Source: Christiangramia sediminis (GTDB lineage: Bacteria; Bacteroidota; Bacteroidia; Flavobacteriales; Flavobacteriaceae). Taken from it: 64,000 nucleotides of DNA. The position numbers were made by a program, and so were the translations under genes. The stretch spans positions 186,001-250,000 of the forward strand of contig NZ_JAJBZG010000001.1 in the NCBI RefSeq assembly GCF_020552705.1. Direction: 5' to 3'. Under the pieces are notes generated by a model. That model saw only the letters and a program-made list of their open reading frames with translations. It ran no database searches and was not told where the DNA came from. Below, piece after piece: positions 1 through 11,121 of this stretch (position 1 is the first letter of the stretch; each line of letters begins with the position of its first letter).

Positions 1-1
1 C

Positions 2-163
2 TCTGATATTGACCTAGATTTTTATTTACAACAACTATATGGTCCAAATGAAGAACTAAAGCTTAATGTGGCAGAAATTCTTTGGAACAACGGTTATAAA
101 GAGAAAGTACAGGAATTCTATTATCAACAATACAGCAAAAAAGAGGAACTAAATGCTCAATGA
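2..163 (+). CDS. C-terminal end of a HEAT-repeat-like protein (partial)
   Basis: An open frame runs in from the left edge and ends at TGA 161-163, giving 53 residues of a longer protein. The tail is charged and helical (LQQLYGPNEELKLNVAEIL), like a HEAT-type helical repeat. Its end overlaps the start of the glycosyltransferase by 11 bases, so the two are translationally coupled in one operon. HEAT-repeat proteins next to a GT2 and a YaiO barrel are a familiar flavobacterial arrangement, but the fold call from this fragment alone is weak. Confidence 0.55.
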   Translation, partial: SDIDLDFYLQQLYGPNEELKLNVAEILWNNGYKEKVQEFYYQQYSKKEELNAQ

Positions 164-1604
164 TCTTGCAAAATTTTTTAGTAGTGAGTATGTTTTCATC
201 GCTGCTAATTATGTTTTTTTTGCTTACGGGATCATACTCATGAGCTTTTATCTCACCGGGGTGATCCTGGCTAGCAGAGCAATTAAAAGGAATAAGAAAA
301 AAGCTCGGTTTTTACAGGTAAACGACATTGTGAGTGCTACCGATATTCCATCAGTCTCTGTAATAGCACCGGCCTATAACGAGGGTTTGACTATCATTGA
401 AAATGTAAAAAGTTTACTTTCAATTCAGTATCCCTACTACGAGCTAATTCTGGTAAATGATGGGAGCAAGGATGATTCTCTGGAAAAACTGATTAAGGAA
501 TTTAAACTGGAGCGTAAGGATGCGACTTTCATTACTCAGCCTATACCTACAGCTACTGTAAATCATATTTATAAAAGCACCTTATCCAAGTTTACTCATC
601 TTACCGTTTTAGATAAGAATAATGGAGGTCGTGCAGATGCCCTAAATGCGGGAATCAATTTTGCAACCTCTGAACTGGTGGTGTGTACCGATGCAGATTG
701 TATTATTGAGCAGGATGCGCTTCTAAAAATGGTTCGCCCTTATTTAGAAGAATATAATAAAGAAATTATCGCTTGTGGTGGAGGCATTGGAATTGCTAAT
801 GATTCAGTGGTAAGAAACGGGGTATTACAGGAACTAAGACTACCCACTAACCTTGTGCCTATGGTTCAGGTTGTAGAATATATACGTGCTTTTCTACTAG
901 GCCGTATGGCCTGGAGTGAAATAAACGGGCTGATGTTGGTTTCCGGAGCATTTGGGATGTATCCCCGCAAGCGTGTGGTTGAAGTAAATGGATTTGATGC
1001 AAAAACTGTAGGGGAAGATCTTGAATTATGTATTAGACTTAGACGTTTAATGGAAGAAAAAAAGATTCCTTACAAGGTTGTTTATTTACCTGAAACACTT
1101 TGCTGGACTGAGGGCCCACCAGACTATAATATTCTAATAAAACAAAGAGATCGCTGGGCGAGAGGTCTTTGGGAAACATTAAAGATCCATAAAAAATTAT
1201 TCCTTAATCCAAAGTACCGGTATATGGGTATACTTTATTATCCATATTGGTTATTTTTCGAATTTGGAGCACCTATCATCGAATTTTTTGGACTCATCTG
1301 TATTATAGCCTTCGCCTTTTTCGGGATGATAAACTGGTCTATGGCGATTCTATTATTTACAGCTGCTTACATCGTAGGTTGTGTATTTTCCACTGCAGCA
1401 ATCTTTATGTATGTAAAGAATTTTAATCATTATGATAAGCCTAAACAAATTATAGAGTTATTGCTAGCAGCTTATCTCGAGCCATTTCTTTACCATCCAA
1501 TCCTGGTTTATGGCCAAATGAAGGGATACTATAAAAAGATCTTCGGAATTAAATCCGGGTGGGGTACAATGACTAGAAAAGGTTTTAAGGTTTCTGATAC
1601 TTAA
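153..1604 (+). CDS. Membrane glycosyltransferase family 2
   Basis: Processive-type inner-membrane glycosyltransferase of the BcsA/PgaC group, expected to polymerise or transfer sugars for an envelope or exopolysaccharide. An N-terminal membrane helix (about 15-40) precedes the GT-A domain (about 65-340) with PAYNEG, the NDGSKDDS loop, the DADC metal site, GEDLELC and the QRDRWARG (QxxRW) motif. Three to four membrane helices follow (about 355-450). The length of 483 aa is normal for the group. It overlaps the upstream HEAT-like frame and converges with the YaiO-type gene with a 4-base overlap. The sugar substrate cannot be read from sequence. Confidence 0.9.
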   Translation: MLNDLAKFFSSEYVFIAANYVFFAYGIILMSFYLTGVILASRAIKRNKKKARFLQVNDIVSATDIPSVSVIAPAYNEGLTIIENVKSLLSIQYPYYELILVNDGSKDDSLEKLIKEFKLERKDATFITQPIPTATVNHIYKSTLSKFTHLTVLDKNNGGRADALNAGINFATSELVVCTDADCIIEQDALLKMVRPYLEEYNKEIIACGGGIGIANDSVVRNGVLQELRLPTNLVPMVQVVEYIRAFLLGRMAWSEINGLMLVSGAFGMYPRKRVVEVNGFDAKTVGEDLELCIRLRRLMEEKKIPYKVVYLPETLCWTEGPPDYNILIKQRDRWARGLWETLKIHKKLFLNPKYRYMGILYYPYWLFFEFGAPIIEFFGLICIIAFAFFGMINWSMAILLFTAAYIVGCVFSTAAIFMYVKNFNHYDKPKQIIELLLAAYLEPFLYHPILVYGQMKGYYKKIFGIKSGWGTMTRKGFKVSDT

Positions 1605-2845
1605 AACCTGAATCTATAACCTATATTTCCAATAATTTGATTGCCATCCCGGTTTGAAGTGACTTCTTCAAAAAGATATCCTGCGCCCACCTGAAAGATG
1701 TGACGAGGTCCAATGGTGAAATTTATTCCCAGGTTAGAGTAATAAGCTTCTAACGCTGGATTTTCCTGTACCTGGGTGAAGATGGTACTTTCATCTGGAG
1801 AGATTCCTGTTCCCAGGCGTAGAAATAAAAAATTGTCTGTATTATTTAGATAATATCGAAGATTGAACTGATAATTTTGAGTTAGTTGATCGTTTATTTC
1901 TGGACCCAGAAAGACCCGGGAATTTAGATAGAATTTCCCTGTATACATGGTGAGACCAATGATTCCTGAAAAATAATCCTCATTAGAAAAATGTAATAAT
2001 CTCGCCCCCGTTTCTAATTCAAATATTTCGAAGATATTTACGAATATTGAGGCGCTGGTCCTTAGATCCGGATATAGATTTCCGTCTGAAATCCCCAGAT
2101 TAAGAAATGCATAGACACGATCGCTGAAAACCGGGTAAGACTCCAGTTCGTAAAGTGTTCCCTGATCAAATCCTCTATCGGTGTAATTTACTCTGGCGAT
2201 CACGGCAGTTCGATTAAAATAATGCAGAAACTCCGGACTAATTGTTTGCCAGTTATCCCGGTTATAATCGTCACTGAAATGAATATATTGATAATTTACT
2301 CCAATTTCATTACTAATAGTTCTTTTTAAAATATTCTGGAGGGTATATCTTTTGTTTTTATCCAGTTCAGAATTATTAAAAAGTTCCAAAGCGATTTTAC
2401 GCGAAGCAGCTTTATCTTTATTCTGAAGCAATAACTCTGCCTTTAAAATCTTTAGATTTGCAGATAAAGTGTCCCGTTCTTCCAGTTTACTTAGAAAACT
2501 CAAAGCAGATTCGGGATCTTTAAGAAGCTTAGCCTGCCTGATCACAAGTTCTCTCACTCCTGGATATTCAGGAGCCTTTTCCAGTAAAAATTGAAGGTCA
2601 GAGCTTGCATTGTCGAGCATTTCCAACGCCCAGAAATTACGGACTCTAAGAATTCTTATATCATGATATTCCGGCGCTAACAAAAGCCCTTTATCAGCAT
2701 ATTCAAGAGATCTTTTGAATTGCTGATTTTGATATAATTCCAGACCTTTAAAATAAAGACTATCTGTATTTTGTTCGTTAATTTTTTGAGCCTGAATACC
2801 AATAGAGAAAAGGACCAGACAACAGCATAGGAATATTCGATTCAT
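1601..2845 (-). CDS. YaiO family outer-membrane beta-barrel protein
   Basis: 414 aa with a signal peptide (hydrophobic stretch ending in IQAQ), TPR-like helical repeats at about 25-170, then a C-terminal region of alternating hydrophobic strands that ends in the aromatic terminus YRFRF typical of outer-membrane barrels. The TPR plus barrel layout fits the YaiO family, often found beside GT2 genes and thought to help polysaccharide export. It is convergent with the glycosyltransferase. The export role is inference from family and context. Confidence 0.75.
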   Translation of the reverse strand: MNRIFLCCCLVLFSIGIQAQKINEQNTDSLYFKGLELYQNQQFKRSLEYADKGLLLAPEYHDIRILRVRNFWALEMLDNASSDLQFLLEKAPEYPGVRELVIRQAKLLKDPESALSFLSKLEERDTLSANLKILKAELLLQNKDKAASRKIALELFNNSELDKNKRYTLQNILKRTISNEIGVNYQYIHFSDDYNRDNWQTISPEFLHYFNRTAVIARVNYTDRGFDQGTLYELESYPVFSDRVYAFLNLGISDGNLYPDLRTSASIFVNIFEIFELETGARLLHFSNEDYFSGIIGLTMYTGKFYLNSRVFLGPEINDQLTQNYQFNLRYYLNNTDNFLFLRLGTGISPDESTIFTQVQENPALEAYYSNLGINFTIGPRHIFQVGAGYLFEEVTSNRDGNQIIGNIGYRFRF

Positions 2846-2962
2846 AGTTATTGATTAGGGCATAAATCGGTGTGAATATAAGGATAATGCTCGATTTCAC
2901 ACATTTGTGTAGATTGAAATCAGAAAATTTCCATATTTTTAGTTTCATCAATTTCTTAAAAT

Positions 2963-4276
2963 ATGTTCATCAAACAATTAATCTATCGAAAATCACTTTT
3001 ACTCTATCTGGTAATTTTTAGCGTTTTTTCTTCCTTTTCACAGCAACAGCCTGATACAACCTTTGTTTCTAGATTTGATTCCCCAAATTTTACTGCTGAA
3101 AATGCCCCCGTCATCTTTATTGATAAAATTCATAATAATCTACATCAGTTAAATACAGGATTCAGTCCTTTTGCAGGACTTGCAGAAGCAGATGGATATA
3201 TGGTTAAAAATTTTGATTCTTACTCCAGGCTTACGGAAGCTGATATGCTGGTTATCGTAAACCCGATCAACAAAAAAAATATGGGTAACTGGAAAAGACC
3301 AATTTATCCAGCTTTTGAAGAAGCTGAAAAAGAAAAGATCCGCATCTGGGTAGAAAATGGCGGAAATCTCCTCCTCATAGCTGATCATATGCCCTTTGCA
3401 GGAGCAGCTAAGGATTTGGCTCAAAGCTTCGGTTTCAATTATTGTGATGGTTTTGCTCAGCTAGCGGAAAAGGAGAATCGAAACGACGTTTTTTCTCAGG
3501 CCAATGGCCGACTTCCTAAGAGCCCGGTTACAGATGGAACTTATGGTGAAGTTATTTCAAAACTAACTTCATTTACCGGATCCTCTTTTAAAATACCTGA
3601 AGCGGCGATCCCGGTAATGAGTTTTAAGGATGTAGACAAATGTCTTCAGCCTGAAATAGCCTGGCAGTTTAATGACAGTACTCAAACTTCAGATCTTTCA
3701 AATAGCCATCAGGGAGCACTTATGAACTACGGGAAAGGAAAACTTGCAATCTTTGGGGAGGCTGCAATGTTTACAGCCCAGACCATTACCCAGAATGGAA
3801 ATACTTTTAAAGTGGGATTTAATTCTGCTACAGCTCCTAATAATGTTCAGTTCGTACGAAATATTTTATTATGGTTAGCTGACGGAACAGAAAATGGAGA
3901 GAATAATAATTCTGTGACCACAGAGATACTTGCCGTAAATAGACAAATGGAGGCTACTTTTGATCGTGGGGATTACGAGGATATTTCAGAATTTTATTCA
4001 GAAGACGGAGTGATGCTGGGGAACAATACAGAGGTTATAGGCAGGGAAAATCTTCGTGAATACTGGTCCAGGTTTGGAGGTGGATTTAAATGGCGGCTTT
4101 CAAATATTGAAATTAAGGAACTGGATGGCGATTATGCTTTGCAGCGGGGTTTTTCTATCATAAGTTGGAAAAATGATAATGAAGAAATTTCAGAATCGAA
4201 AGTTATATTTTCCTTGCTTTGGAAGAAAACAGACCAGGGTTGGAAAATTATGCTCGATCATTACTCACCCAGATAA
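2963..4276 (+). CDS. Secreted protein with DUF4350-like and SnoaL/DUF4440-like domains
   Basis: 437 aa. A signal peptide (about 1-27, ending FSQQQ) is followed by a region of about 45-310 resembling DUF4350/glutamine-amidotransferase-like folds (VIFIDKIHNN, GGNLLLIADHMPF, GKGKLAIFGEAA). The last 115 residues form a DUF4440/SnoaL-type domain (NRQMEATFDRGDYEDISEFY ... GWKIMLDHYSPR). The two-domain fusion is clear, the function is not. It lies 9 bases upstream of the alpha/beta hydrolase on the same strand, so the two are probably co-transcribed. Confidence 0.65.
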   Translation: MFIKQLIYRKSLLLYLVIFSVFSSFSQQQPDTTFVSRFDSPNFTAENAPVIFIDKIHNNLHQLNTGFSPFAGLAEADGYMVKNFDSYSRLTEADMLVIVNPINKKNMGNWKRPIYPAFEEAEKEKIRIWVENGGNLLLIADHMPFAGAAKDLAQSFGFNYCDGFAQLAEKENRNDVFSQANGRLPKSPVTDGTYGEVISKLTSFTGSSFKIPEAAIPVMSFKDVDKCLQPEIAWQFNDSTQTSDLSNSHQGALMNYGKGKLAIFGEAAMFTAQTITQNGNTFKVGFNSATAPNNVQFVRNILLWLADGTENGENNNSVTTEILAVNRQMEATFDRGDYEDISEFYSEDGVMLGNNTEVIGRENLREYWSRFGGGFKWRLSNIEIKELDGDYALQRGFSIISWKNDNEEISESKVIFSLLWKKTDQGWKIMLDHYSPR

Positions 4277-4285
4277 ATAAAAGAA

Positions 4286-5194
4286 ATGAAATATTTAGTT
4301 TTAATATTTACTGTTTTCAGCCTTTCCATTAATGCGCAGGATTACCAGGAATTTGAAATTTCAGAAGATAAAATTGCTTATAAAAAATTTGGAAACGGTT
4401 ATCCTGTTCTGATAATAAATGGAGGACCGGGAATGAATAGTAAGGGTTTCGCTCCTTTAGCCGAAATGCTTTCAGAAAATAATACTACTATCATCTATGA
4501 TCAAAGAGGAACCGGAAAGTCAGAACTAAATGAGCTTAATTCTTCGAGTATCAGTATGGATCTTATGGTAGAGGATATTGAAAAATTACGCGAGGAACTG
4601 GGTTATGAGCAGTGGATTGTCCTGGGGCATTCTTTCGGCGGGATGCTTGCTTACGCCTATGCCGCGAAATATCCTGAAAAAATAACTGCTATGATCCAGT
4701 CACATTCTGGTGGGTTAGACCTGGATATTTTAAACGGACCTTCCACGACTTCCAGGCTTTCAGACATGGAAAGAGATTCTCTTGCCTATTATTCCATTAA
4801 AATTAGAGAGGGAGATGACTCATATAAAACAGCATTAAAAAGAGCTGAATTTCTTTCAGCGGCCTATTTATATGATAAAAGTCTGGTTCCAAAAATTGCT
4901 GACCGGTTTACTCAGGGAAATATGATGCTTAATTCCTGGGTATGGAACGATCTGCAACGAATTCGTTTCGATATGTCTGCAGAGATGCGTTCTTTTGAAA
5001 AGCCGGTATTGATCCTCAATGGTGCAGATGAAGCTGCCCCGGTAAGCCTGGCAGAAAAAGCACATGAGATATTTCCAAATTCAAAATTAGTCATTATGCC
5101 AGAATGCGGGCATTATGGTTGGCTGGAGCGACCTGATATCTATCTAAAAGAGGTTAAATCTTTTCTAAAAAGGAATTCTTCATTCGTCAATTAA
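4286..5194 (+). CDS. Secreted alpha/beta hydrolase, proline iminopeptidase-like (S33)
   Basis: 302 aa with a short signal peptide ending at INAQ. Alpha/beta hydrolase landmarks are present in order: oxyanion region INGGPGM, YDQRGTGKS, nucleophile elbow GHSFGG (Ser near residue 117), LNGADE as the likely acid strand, and the catalytic His in ECGHYGW. The HGGPG-like and DQRGxGxS pattern is typical of prolyl iminopeptidases, but many S33 relatives hydrolyse other substrates. It follows the DUF4350-like gene closely. Confidence 0.8.
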   Translation: MKYLVLIFTVFSLSINAQDYQEFEISEDKIAYKKFGNGYPVLIINGGPGMNSKGFAPLAEMLSENNTTIIYDQRGTGKSELNELNSSSISMDLMVEDIEKLREELGYEQWIVLGHSFGGMLAYAYAAKYPEKITAMIQSHSGGLDLDILNGPSTTSRLSDMERDSLAYYSIKIREGDDSYKTALKRAEFLSAAYLYDKSLVPKIADRFTQGNMMLNSWVWNDLQRIRFDMSAEMRSFEKPVLILNGADEAAPVSLAEKAHEIFPNSKLVIMPECGHYGWLERPDIYLKEVKSFLKRNSSFVN

Positions 5195-5243
5195 GCTGAT
5201 AATTCTATCTTGTAGCTATAGGTATGCTTAATTGAAATTATAG

Positions 5244-6089
5244 ATGAAAATTACAGATTTAAAAGGAACGACAAGGCTTTCAAATGGAGTAGAAATGCCT
5301 TATCTGGGTCTTGGCGTATATAAAGCTGAGGACGGGGAGGAAGTGATCAATTCGATACATTATGCCCTGGATGCAGGTTATAGGTTAATTGATACTGCAG
5401 CCTTTTATAAGAATGAAGAAGGAGTAGGGGAAGCTATAAAGAAATTAAATATTGACCGGGAAGATATTTTTGTTACTTCCAAATTATGGATTGATGATCA
5501 GGGCCCGGATAAAACAAGAAAAGCTTTGGAGGATAGTCTCGATAAACTGGGGCTGGAATACCTGGATTTATATTTAATTCACTGGCCGGTACCGGGAAAG
5601 TACCTGGAAAGTTGGAAAGTGATGCAGGATTTGTATGCTGAAGGAAAAATAAAAGCAATAGGAGTGAGTAATTGCCTGCAGCATCACCTTGAAAGTATTA
5701 AAAAATTAGGCGGAGTGCAACCAATGCTTCTGCAGAATGAATTTCATCCAAGACTCATACAGCAGGAACTCTTAGATTATTGCACGCAAAATGAAATTCA
5801 ATATCAGGCTTGGTCGCCTTTAATGCGTGGGGAAATACTTGATAATACGAAAGTAAAGGCGATCGCTGAAAAATATCAGAAATCTGTCGCGCAAATAATA
5901 TTAAGATGGGATCTACAGAAGGGTGTAGCCAGTATTCCGAAAAGTGTGCATAAAAGCAGAATTATCGAAAATGCAGAGATTTTTGACTTTGCGCTGACTA
6001 CGGAAGATCTGGTTGAAATTGACTCTCTGGAAAATGAAACCAGAACAGGAGCTCATCCAGATCATTTTATGGAATACTTTCAAAAATAA
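5244..6089 (+). CDS. Aldo/keto reductase (2,5-diketo-gluconate reductase type)
   Basis: 281 aa soluble NADPH-dependent oxidoreductase. The AKR tetrad is visible: Asp and Tyr in LIDTAAFYKNE, Lys in TSKLW, and His in LIHWPVP. IPKSVHKSRI is the usual NADP phosphate-binding segment. The length is normal for the prokaryotic AKR5 group. It lies 49 bases after the hydrolase on the same strand. Substrate is unknown; most relatives reduce small carbonyls. Confidence 0.9.
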   Translation: MKITDLKGTTRLSNGVEMPYLGLGVYKAEDGEEVINSIHYALDAGYRLIDTAAFYKNEEGVGEAIKKLNIDREDIFVTSKLWIDDQGPDKTRKALEDSLDKLGLEYLDLYLIHWPVPGKYLESWKVMQDLYAEGKIKAIGVSNCLQHHLESIKKLGGVQPMLLQNEFHPRLIQQELLDYCTQNEIQYQAWSPLMRGEILDNTKVKAIAEKYQKSVAQIILRWDLQKGVASIPKSVHKSRIIENAEIFDFALTTEDLVEIDSLENETRTGAHPDHFMEYFQK

Positions 6090-6146
6090 TTAATCTTAAA
6101 CTTTCTTTGAAAATTGGAATAAAGCATTTTAATTTGCAGCACTAAT

Positions 6147-6220
6147 CGGGATGTGGCGCAGTCTGGTAGCGTATACGCCTGGGGGGCGTGGGGTCGCAGG
6201 TTCAAATCCTGTCATCCCGA
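6147..6220 (+). tRNA. tRNA-Pro (anticodon GGG)
   Basis: The acceptor arms CGGGATG and CATCCCG pair perfectly. The D-arm (GCGC/GCGT), anticodon stem (TACGC/GCGTG) around loop CTGGGGG, and T-arm (GCAGG/CCTGT with TTCAAAT) all fold. Anticodon GGG reads proline. CCA is not encoded. A terminator follows 26 bases later. Confidence 0.95.
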
Positions 6221-6245
6221 CAATTAAGGTGTCAACGGACATCAA

Positions 6246-6282
6246 AAAATCCCTAATCTTATAAAGATCAGGGATTTTTATT
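6246..6282 (+). terminator. Intrinsic terminator after tRNA-Pro
   Basis: Stem AATCCCTAATCTT / AGATCAGGGATT with a four-base loop, followed by a T-rich run. Confidence 0.8.
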
Positions 6283-6314
6283 TTTATGAACTCATAAAAC
6301 TTGCTTTATCAGAT

Positions 6315-6779
6315 TCAGGAGTTACCTATTTGGCTACCTGAATTGGAGTCAATTTTCAATTGTTTTTTATGCCGGATCGCTCTTTTTACCACTGAGAAGA
6401 TATTCTTTTTAATAGCCTGATAATTGCTGTCAAATTCATGAACTTTGATCATAATCTTACGATGATGATGTTTGCAATCCCATTCTCCGTCACCTTGTTT
6501 AGCGTCTTTAAATAAGATTTGCAGTTCATTCTTCTGTTCATTTACTTGATGAAGAAGGTTAGAAACTTCTGTCTTAAGTAGATTAAGTTTCTCTATTAAA
6601 CTTTCCGTTTCTATTACAAGATTAGATTCCAGAATAGAAAAAACATGCTCATTAAGGAGACTGTTTAAAAAATCCAGCTCTTTGATTATAAAACTTAGTC
6701 GGGAATGCCACATAATAAGATTTTGGTGCATCAACTCTGGCTTCTCCCAACCGTAATTATTTGATTGTCGGGTATTCAT
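6315..6779 (-). CDS. Hypothetical coiled-coil protein
   Basis: 154 aa, no signal peptide, no family recognised. The middle (about 35-110) is a leucine-rich amphipathic helix with a heptad-like pattern (SLIEKLNLLKTEVSNLL). The C-terminal third is basic (RAIRHKKQLK) and an HHH cluster lies near residue 109. It stands alone between the tRNA terminator and a gene-free stretch. Confidence 0.6.
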   Translation of the reverse strand: MNTRQSNNYGWEKPELMHQNLIMWHSRLSFIIKELDFLNSLLNEHVFSILESNLVIETESLIEKLNLLKTEVSNLLHQVNEQKNELQILFKDAKQGDGEWDCKHHHRKIMIKVHEFDSNYQAIKKNIFSVVKRAIRHKKQLKIDSNSGSQIGNS

Positions 6780-7103
6780 GATTTAGGTTTGTATATATCA
6801 GTATCTTGATGATTGTCTTTAATAAAACTTACTTTTTGGAATCTGGTATAGATGTAGAATTTAATAAATCTTTTACCAGCAGGCTCTTCGTAAGACCGGG
6901 AGGTCTGTTTAATAAAACATTCAATTTACTAAATAAGTAGCATTAATTAGCTGATAATGGTGAGTAATCTTTCAAAAATTTATAGGTGAATATTTTATTA
7001 AAATTGACTTTCCTGGCATCATACCATCTTTTATAAAACTGATAATCAGTTAATTGGACATTAATTGGTATATTTATGTATATAAACTAAAAACCAGAAA
7101 ATT
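6780..7103. other. Gene-free stretch upstream of the frameshifted secreted protein
   Basis: No convincing coding frame. A small hairpin AGACC-GGGA-GGTCT lies at about 6892-6905 followed by a T/A-rich run; the rest is AT-rich leader sequence. I see no other structure. Confidence 0.4.
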
Positions 7104-7882
7104 ATGAAACGTTCAATCTGTTTGTTGCTTATCCTGCTAATTGGAAGCTTTAGTTATGCCCAAAATGAAACCTACCTGATATTTGAATTTATGAAAGTGG
7201 ATAATGACCAGGAGCAATTCTATTATGAAACAGAAGAATTCTGGGAAAAAATTCATCAGGAAAGGTAAATAGTGGAGATATTGTTGGTTGGGACCTATGG
7301 CAATTACTACCAGGAGGAGAAGATCAGGGATATCAATATTTAACTGTTACGGTTTTTGACAGTGAAAGTAAGATGATGCGGGCCGGAGAAAGGATACTTG
7401 AAAGTGCTAAAATGGCCTATCCAGATCTAAGCGATGAAGAGCTGGATAACAGGCTAAATCTTGCAGGAGGATCTCGGGATCTGGCAGTAAGACTCTTTCT
7501 TAAAGTAGTTGATCAGGCAAATAATAGTTATGAAATGAAACAGGGAATGGTCGCTACTATAGATTTAATGAAATCTACAGATGGTAATGATTCTGCTTAT
7601 GAGAAAGTTGAATCTGAAACTTTTAAGCCCTGGCACCAGGAAATGATCAAAAATGGCGTTAAAGGTGACTGGCAATTGATTAAGGTTCTTCTTCCGCAGG
7701 GGACTGATACTTATGCGTCCCATCTTACGGTAAATATGTTTAATAACTGGGATCAGTATATCAAATCAAGAAATAGTGGTGGAGAGATGTCCCCAGCTAT
7801 GGCTAAGAATGTTGAAGACGGTATTAAGACCAGGGATATGAAATATGTCTATCTCGCCCAGTTGGCTAAAATTATAAGATAA
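7104..7882 (+). pseudogene. Secreted hypothetical protein interrupted by a frameshift
   Basis: ATG 7104 starts a signal peptide (ending FSYAQ) and reads to an early TAA near 7268. The same protein continues in another frame from about 7265 (VNSGDIVGWDLWQLLPGG) through 7882. Restoring one base at the GGAAAGGTAAAT tract would join the halves into a protein of about 259 aa. The downstream half alone (from ATG 7373) lacks a secretion signal. A hairpin terminator follows. I do not recognise the family. It is either a true one-base deletion or a sequencing error. Confidence 0.75.
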
Positions 7883-7889
7883 AACTGGA

Positions 7890-7922
7890 AAGGGTTCGTA
7901 GTCAAACTACGAACCTTTTTAT
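7890..7922 (+). terminator. Intrinsic terminator
   Basis: Perfect stem GGTTCGTAGT/ACTACGAACC with loop CAA, followed by TTTTTATTT. Confidence 0.9.
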
Positions 7923-7991
7923 TTAAACAATTTCTACTAGAACTTATAATTAAAATAGGGTAGAGACGATTAACACTACGTGAATTTAGCA

Positions 7992-8363
7992 TTATATTCC
8001 TTTTCCAAAAGTAATTATAAATCCATCTGGGTCTTCAATATCAAAATCTCTCATTTTATAATCCTTATCTTCAAGACCATTCACAATTTTTACATTCTGT
8101 TCTTTAAAAGCTTTATGAATCCCGTCTATATCATTTACGAATATATACAGGGCGCGGTGATATTTTGAAGGTATTCCGCCATCAGCTCTCTTTGTGAGAT
8201 GAATTGCAACCCCGCCTCGTTTCACTATGGCATAGTACATTGGCTCTCCCCATTCAAAAGTTTTTTCAAACCCAAGCTTTTTAGTATAAAATTCTATTGA
8301 TTCTGCCAGATTTCTTACCGGAAATATTACAGCGGAGTGAGAGAAGTTTTCTGAAGTTGCCAT
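7992..8363 (-). CDS. VOC family protein (glyoxalase/bleomycin resistance type)
   Basis: 123 aa, a single vicinal-oxygen-chelate unit with paired beta-alpha-beta modules: VIFPVRNLAESIEFYTKKLGF in the first half, and IDGIHKAFKEQNV with FDIEDPDGFIITFGKG in the second. Length and end motif (DPDGxxxxF) are standard. Members include glyoxalases, dioxygenases and antibiotic-binding proteins; nothing here decides which. Confidence 0.85.
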   Translation of the reverse strand: MATSENFSHSAVIFPVRNLAESIEFYTKKLGFEKTFEWGEPMYYAIVKRGGVAIHLTKRADGGIPSKYHRALYIFVNDIDGIHKAFKEQNVKIVNGLEDKDYKMRDFDIEDPDGFIITFGKGI

Positions 8364-10980
<2,617 letters not shown>

Positions 10981-11005
10981 ATACTATTAATTATATATAT
11001 TCAAA

Positions 11006-11034
11006 AAGGGTGGCTTCATAGCCACCCTTTTACT
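11006..11034 (+). terminator. Intrinsic terminator of katG
   Basis: Stem GGGTGGCT/AGCCACCC with loop TCAT, flanked by an A run and TTTTACTTTT. Confidence 0.9.
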
Positions 11035-11121
11035 TTTGAAATATACTGGCTTGAACATCAGTGAGCGATTATCAAGAATTTAATACTAGAAATCATTATT
11101 TTGCAGTCTAAAATCATCCCT

